Source: Rhexocercosporidium sp. MPI-PUGE-AT-0058 (lineage: Eukaryota > Ascomycota > Leotiomycetes > Helotiales). Taken from it: 64,000 bases of DNA. The notes beneath the pieces were generated by a model. It saw only the letters and a program-made list of their open reading frames with translations, was not told the origin of the DNA and did not search any database. The stretch is from contig JAGTJL010000036.1 in NCBI GenBank assembly GCA_020746875.1, forward strand, positions 1 through 64,000, in the 5' to 3' direction. The position numbers and the translations under genes were made by a program. This document shows positions 58,774 to 64,000 of the stretch, one piece after another. The number at the start of each line of letters is the position of its first letter. Positions within the stretch are counted from its first letter, which is position 1.

Positions 58774-60592
58774 TCACGATCTCCCAGCCCTCCTCTCCCA
58801 AACAAATAAACTAGCTACCCACCCACCAACAGCCACAGCTGCCATCCCCCACCAAACAGCCCCAATCACACCCCCCTCCCAACTCTTCCCAAACACCCAT
58901 CCGGCAACAACCGGCCCCAGCGTTCTGAAGAGCGCACTGGTAGTCTGACCAACCCCATGCACCATTCCCAACACACTCGGATCCGGCGCGCAATTGTTCA
59001 ACAATACAATCGTCGCCGGTAAGACAAAGATCCTCCCGGCGGTATGCACCGCGATGACAAGCGTGATAGCGATCCAAATGAGAGATGTGGAATCTGTGGG
59101 TATGACGGCGAGGAAAGGGGCGAGCGTGTAGGCGATGGGGAAGAGGATGGAGAAGAGGCGGAAGCATTGCACGTTCCCGAGGCGCGTGTTGATGCGTGGG
59201 TAGATGAGGAATTGGAGGAGAATGCCTATGGTGCCGAGGATGGCGAGAGCGAGGCCTACGGATCGGGGAGCCATACCGAGACCGCCGTTGAAGATGAATG
59301 GGAGGTAGCGCTCCACGGTGAGACGGGGGGATGAGAGGAAGAGAGGGAGGAGGTTACCGAATGCGCTGGAGGAGTTAGCTTGTATTCAATGTACAGTTTG
59401 TTGTTGTGAGAGATGTTGGGAACTTACCCCATGTGGAAATCAAAGATGGCTTGTGCAAGTAACGTCGTGACGACGTTGTAAGTCCAAATCGTGCGGAAAG
59501 ATGGCTTGGGCTTTGCTGATGGGGGAGGCAAAGTCATCGGAGCTTTCATTTCTGGTAACTCGATATCTTCATCGTCAGAATCTTGGTCGTCGTTTCCGAC
59601 GGCGGAATAGTCTTCATGAGAGGGAGTTGAGCCTCGTTTGAAGACTCGCTTGATGATCGAGGCACAGTGAAGGCCTAGATCGAAGCAATCTTTGCGGATA
59701 CTGTGTGTCTAGAGAGAGAGTTAGTCAAATTGGGTCCTCTTAGAGGTGGAAATGAGCTCACCTCTTCGATGCTGAGAAATACGACTAATCCAATCATCAT
59801 CATAGATGCTGCGCTGAACAATGCGGGGAGCGCATATGGGAAGTTTGCCAGCCATGAGTGGGCGTCGAAGAGGCTGGGGAATGTGGTGACAGGTTCAGCT
59901 AGCCAACTTCCGATGACTAGGTGAATGTCAGTAAGTTTGAGCATAGAGGATATTTTTTCGAGAGTCCCACCTGGCCCTATCACACTTGCAACCATAAAAC
60001 TGGCAGGAAGAAGGAGAAAAGCACGTGACTGGTGTCTGAAAGGGGTCAGTCTCAATCTCGACATATCCAAGAGTGGGGAACAGACTTTCTCTCCTTGATA
60101 TTCTCAGATATCATAGTTCGACTATGATTTGATTAGCCATCTTCTTCAAATCTCACAGAGAAGTAAAACTTACATGATCCCAACAGTACCATTCGCCCCT
60201 CCAGCCAACAACCGAAACATCACAACCGCAGCAAAACTCCTCGAGAAAGCCAATCCAACACACGCCAACGACGTCCCCCAAAGCCCAATCAATAAAACCC
60301 TTTTTCTACCACCCCACTCGATATCAGCGATTCTACCCCAGATAATCGCAGTGAAAATCTGAGCTGCCGAGAAACTGCCTGAAGCTATTCCCGATTGCCA
60401 GGAAATCGTCTCTTCAGCGAGGGTGGTATTGAAGGATTTCAGTTGGTAGTAGCAGATGGTCTGGAATGACGCAACCTGCATGAAGTCGAAAACGCGGCAA
60501 AATGCGAGCACGAACAACTGATCCTTTCGAGGGAGGTTGCTCCATGATGCGGGAGCATCATTGCTCGCTTCTGAAGGCGGGAGAGGACGCAT
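58774..60592 (-). CDS. MFS transporter, Zinc-induced-facilitator/YCR023C-like
   Basis: Six exons, 60592-60174, 60121-60086, 60035-59971, 59916-59762, 59708-59428 and 59365-58774, join in phase into 515 aa. The start MRPLPPSEAS is followed by LPRKDQLFVLAFCRVFDFMQ (first span) and the MFS signature GRIADIEWGGRKRVLLIG. Then come RLLAGGANGTVGIIRTMISE, HQSRAFLLLPASFMVASVIG, a long acidic loop (DDQDSDDEDIELPE), and the second six spans ending WVASLFVWERRAGRS. The twelve-span layout and loop match plasma-membrane or vacuolar drug:H+ antiporter-like exporters. Exon 2 is only 36 bp and its donor is GTCTGT. It is divergent from the sulfotransferase gene. Confidence 0.85.
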
Positions 60593-61590
60593 TCTCAAAA
60601 TCGACTTCTCCAACTCGGAATCGCATTGAAAAAGGCGAAAAGTTGTGGTGGTGCTGCCAGAAGAGATGGTTGCCAACGACCATCGCTTGTCTGTTTGTCT
60701 GTCTGATTTGGTCTGGAGTGTGTCTGGTGAGTGAATTTTTCCCTGGGCTTTGGTCTTGGAAAAGTTCCAAGAATTTGGCAAGTGATAGACAGCTTGTAAA
60801 GGGTGCCACTAAGTGCTTGGCGACGTGATGGCGAAGAAGAGAAGTCGGGCTGGGCAAGCCTCTGACGCCGACACAACCATATTGCTGCGATCGTATTTCA
60901 CAAATGCGTAGGGTCCTGCGGGAATATGCTTCCTTGTCCGTAATTTTGCAATGCTTTCCCAACTTCCCACTTGCATAACTGTGCGTGATAGAGGCCTTGG
61001 CAAAAAGACGGGACCGAGATAATTAATTCCCGCGCACACGTAACCAGGTCCATGCTCATCTTAGAAAGGTGGGAGGACGATAATAGCCCATACACGCGTG
61101 AAAGCTTCCCACATGAGTGGTTCTTGGGTGCGCATCTTGGCAGTATTAATGGGTCTTGGACGGCCCGCTGTTCTGCAGGGGGCATCCACTCATCATCCAC
61201 TTGAGTCTTGAGTTCACATCCAGGTGGGACGGGAGAGCTTCCTAAAGAGGGATTAACGAACGAAATCTTGGTCTTCTCTCCAAGATGCTTCCAAGATCGA
61301 CAGACTTCAGATGGATGTCGAACCGTCTTCTCCCTTTTGCTGCTTTTTTTTTTTGACCAGCAAAAACGATAAGAGATCTTAGTGCTAAGTGACAGCTGTC
61401 AAAGGAGATATCCAGGCACAGACGAGAAGATCGAGAAGAGAAGCATTGATCGCTTCGGCCAATTATTCGCCGATTGTCGAAGAGAGTTCCAGCACTTGTC
61501 GCAAAACGTTTGAACGCGGGAACTATCACCGCTGTCCTGGAAAACCATACAACATCAATCAGCTCAGTAAAATTCTGAACAATCATCAAG
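60593..61590. promoter_or_regulatory. Divergent promoter region (MFS transporter / sulfotransferase)
   Basis: 1.0 kb between start codons of oppositely transcribed genes. Minus-strand ORFs within it (up to about 170 codons, 61242-61754) overlap the sulfotransferase first exon and lack protein features. A T-run lies at about 61345-61354. Confidence 0.5.
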
Positions 61591-62622
61591 ATGGGTTTGA
61601 AATCCGAGGAATTCGTCGACACGCAAAGATTCAAGGTCCCATCTCGTCCCATAACCGACATCTTCACATCCAAAGACACAGCAATCGATCGCTCGAAATG
61701 CCGTCGTACGGTTCCAATGAGAGTGCTTGTACTTGGTGTTGGACGAACAGGCACAGTATGTAAGTCGATCCTAGTCCACTATGACGAGAAATGTAACGGC
61801 TGATAATTCTTCTAGCAATGAGAGATGCGTTGAAGCGCCTAGGTAGGAAATCCTAGCCCTCTTTTAGAAAGACAGCCTGCTCAAACTAAGAACAGGCTAT
61901 GAGGATACTTATCACATGATGTCTGCCAGTGTGGAGAATCCCCCAGACTGCATCATGTGGCAACGGGCATTCGAAGCAAAGTACGATGGCATTGGACGTT
62001 TTGGTCGCGAAGAATGGGACAGCCTACTCGGCCACTGCCAGGTGCGACTCTACCCTACTATCTTTCCCATGTCACTAACATGGGAAAGGCTGTATGTGAT
62101 TGGCCAGCAATATGTTTTGCAAAAGAGCTCATAGAGGCATATCCAGAAGCGAAAGTGATCTTGACGACTAGAAATGTGGATACTTGGCACGCGTCCGTCA
62201 TGAAGACTGGCTACTGGCGAGCAAAAGACCCTGAGCTTAAGATTGCATCTTACTTTGACTGGGGTGCCGGGCTCTACTACCCTATGTTGACGAAGTTCTT
62301 CGAAACTTTCTTCAAGGATGACTTCCCCAATAAGGGGAAGGAGGTCTTCGCTGAGCACTACAAGGAGGTTCGCAGCCTAGTCCCAAAGAACAACTTGCTG
62401 GAGTTCAATGTAGCAGAAGGATGGGGACCTCTATGCGAGTTTCTGGGAGAGCCAAAGCCGTTGAATGAGCCGTTCCCTCATGCCAACAATGCAGACAGCT
62501 TCGTGAAGAGGTGCAGAGCACGAAACAGGGCGCAGATGTGCAACGCGGCGTTTAGATACGCAGTGATTGGGATGTGCTTGTACATAGCGTACCTGTTTCT
62601 TGGGTACGTGATGATGTTTTAG
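61591..62622 (+). CDS. Sulfotransferase-family P-loop protein (Sulfotransfer_4 type)
   Basis: Exons 61591-61759, 61816-61842, 61896-62041 and 62089-62622 join in phase into 291 aa; introns are 56, 53 and 47 bp. The P-loop is MRVLVLGVGRTGTVSMRDAL (about residues 43-62), with LKRLGYEDTYHM after it, then NPPDCIMWQRAFEAKYDG and EAYPEAKVILTTRNVDTWHA, the typical core of the fungal PAPS-sulfotransferase-like family. FNVAEGWGPLCEFLGEP precedes the end. The last 20-odd residues (YAVIGMCLYIAYLFLGYVMM) form a membrane anchor, as seen in many family members. The second exon is only 27 bp. Activity on a given acceptor cannot be inferred. Confidence 0.87.
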
Positions 62623-64000
62623 ACGCGTGGAGTATTCTGGCGTTGGTCTTTGTAAGAACGAAATAGTCAAGGTGCATAGAAACTTGACGAGACGGAAGAG
62701 CGTCTGGGGCTGGGGCTGGGCGGAGATAGATCCTGCAATGCGAAAACGTATTGCTAACGAGACTCCGATTGTGTATGTGTATCGCGACTGAAAGACGATA
62801 ATTAAGCATCACTGTTGCTCCCATGATGGCTCCGCAACTTGATGCCAGTGTCAACCGCCATGAGTCAGGTAGAAAGTGATGCAGCAGTAATCTGGCTTCG
62901 AAAGGTCGGCGACATGGGACAATATGGGGTCGCAAACCCAAAGGAGAAACGGACAATATCTAAGAATTTGAAACTGAAAAAGAACCGAAGGCTTAAAGAA
63001 AAAGTTAAAAAGAAAAGTGAAAACTGACGTTAATCCGAGGAGTCCGGGAAGACTGAGTCGCCTAGAGACTTATGGGAAGTTTACGAGGCTCGCGTGTCCT
63101 GCGCTAGCGGTACTCAGCATGGTGGCATTCTCCAATTTGATCGCGTGATGGGGCTGACTTGTAAGCTGAATCAAGTCGCTATTCGATTACAATCGAGGAA
63201 TTTCGTCAAGGATTTTCGTTATGTATCCAGCTCTGGAAAGAGACAGTTTCCGTCGAGAATGAGCGATTTGAACTGAAGCACGTCACACGTGACTAGCACG
63301 TTATGTGAGCTTTTGGGAGTTTTGGAGGCTCGGAGGTGCGAGTCTGAGCTGGTGAGTGGGTGTATGTCGGTATATCGATCGCTCGTAAATATAGTCTACT
63401 GATGATTGCCGGGTGGAAAAGATGAGTAGCGGATCCAAATGCGAATTTCGTACCTTCAAGACAAGCCGCTAGAGCACGACGATTTCATCCACAGGAACAC
63501 AAGATGAGGTCCCCTCGCAAGCGAACCAGTAAGCAAAGAGCTATGGTTTGGAATGCGTTGGAAGATCATGTTGGAACCGTCACCAAGATGGAGTTGACAG
63601 TGGCTCTCCCTGTGTTTACTGATCAGATGGCCCTAGGGAGTTCGTTGCGCAGGTGGTTGAAGCTGAAGATGGAGATAGAATCGAAGGCGTCAAAAGCGTA
63701 GAATCATACAGATACGATCAGAAAAAATATGGCGGTCTTCCGGTAAGAATGAGGTGGTGTCGTTGGGCTAATTGATGACTAGATTTAGGAAAAGCTGAGA
63801 TATCGGATGAAGGTTAAGATATAGATAGTCTTTCTCACGATCAAAGCTTCCCCAATCGGAAGCGAGGTTTCACTTGCCAGTAGTTTGAAGGAGACGAAAG
63901 ATATGAGAAGAAGTGTCTTGAAAATGAACCGAGGTGGACTTAATCTTTAATCATGGTAGGAATATAATGTCTCTAATTTTGTGTAAGATGTAAGAGGGAC
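62623..64000. other. Intergenic to window end, no gene supported
   Basis: Short ORFs include a basic 65-codon one at 63504-63701 (MRSPRKRTSKQRAMVW...), which might be the 5' part of a gene running past the window or a chance ORF. No domain recognised. Confidence 0.45.

Noticed and set aside
61242..61754. Minus-strand 170-codon ORF overlapping the sulfotransferase
   Set aside because: Antisense shadow of the first exon; the sense gene has an intact P-loop.
1..64000. CRISPR array, prophage, rRNA or biosynthetic cluster core gene
   Set aside because: No regularly spaced repeats of that kind, no rRNA and no PKS, NRPS or terpene synthase motif were seen; the gene structure is eukaryotic.

Overview
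The window looks like chromosomal DNA of a filamentous ascomycete (Pezizomycotina; the gene families would suit Leotiomycetes, which is inference). Genes carry short GT..AG introns, mostly 45-130 bp. Families typical of these fungi are present: Zn2Cys6 regulators, SAT4/rhodopsin-domain membrane proteins, 2EXR and F-box proteins, UPF0592/DUF1765 and Sulfotransfer_4. The DNA alternates between GC-balanced gene segments and very AT-rich islands. In the islands coding relics carry TAA, TAG and TGA stops at positions where CAA, CAG or CGA would fit, which is the footprint expected of repeat-induced point mutation (RIP).

Layout. 1-7.7 kb is a RIP-decayed island with a MITE-like inverted-repeat family, a relic of a secreted cysteine-rich protein (4793-5642) and a decayed minus-strand reading frame (about 6510-7440). 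8.2-9.8 kb holds a small hypothetical ORF and a SAT4-family membrane protein. A decaying minisatellite leads into a second island, 10.7-14.7 kb, that contains a complete but RIP-inactivated pogo/Fot1-class transposon (12825-14657) with 48-bp inverted repeats and a TA duplication. 16.2-29.3 kb carries a 2EXR protein, an F-box protein, a UPF0592 protein and an acidic coiled-coil protein. A third island (about 29.9-32.0 kb) holds an F-box pseudogene. An SDR and a zinc-finger/Zn2Cys6 regulator are convergent at 33.4-36.0 kb. A fourth island (36.5-38.2 kb) holds a possible solo LTR and borders a small secreted protein gene. 39.9-51 kb carries housekeeping genes (tRNA-dihydrouridine synthase Dus4, a HAD-IIA/CECR5-like hydrolase, an aldo-keto reductase) and a Zn2Cys6 regulator. 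52-57 kb has a ZZ-finger/RNase H pseudogene and two F-box-type genes. 58.8-62.6 kb has a divergent MFS transporter and sulfotransferase pair.

No classical biosynthetic cluster, CRISPR array, rRNA or tRNA was recognised. The parts most worth following are: the RNase H gene with three C-to-T-type stops and no frameshift; a near-identical 127-128 bp sequence found about 180-290 bp upstream of two unrelated genes; the RIP relics of a secreted cysteine-rich protein and of an F-box protein; and the small secreted protein at an island edge. Gene models were spliced by eye from open frames and GT/AG sites and checked for phase; they are not backed by transcripts.
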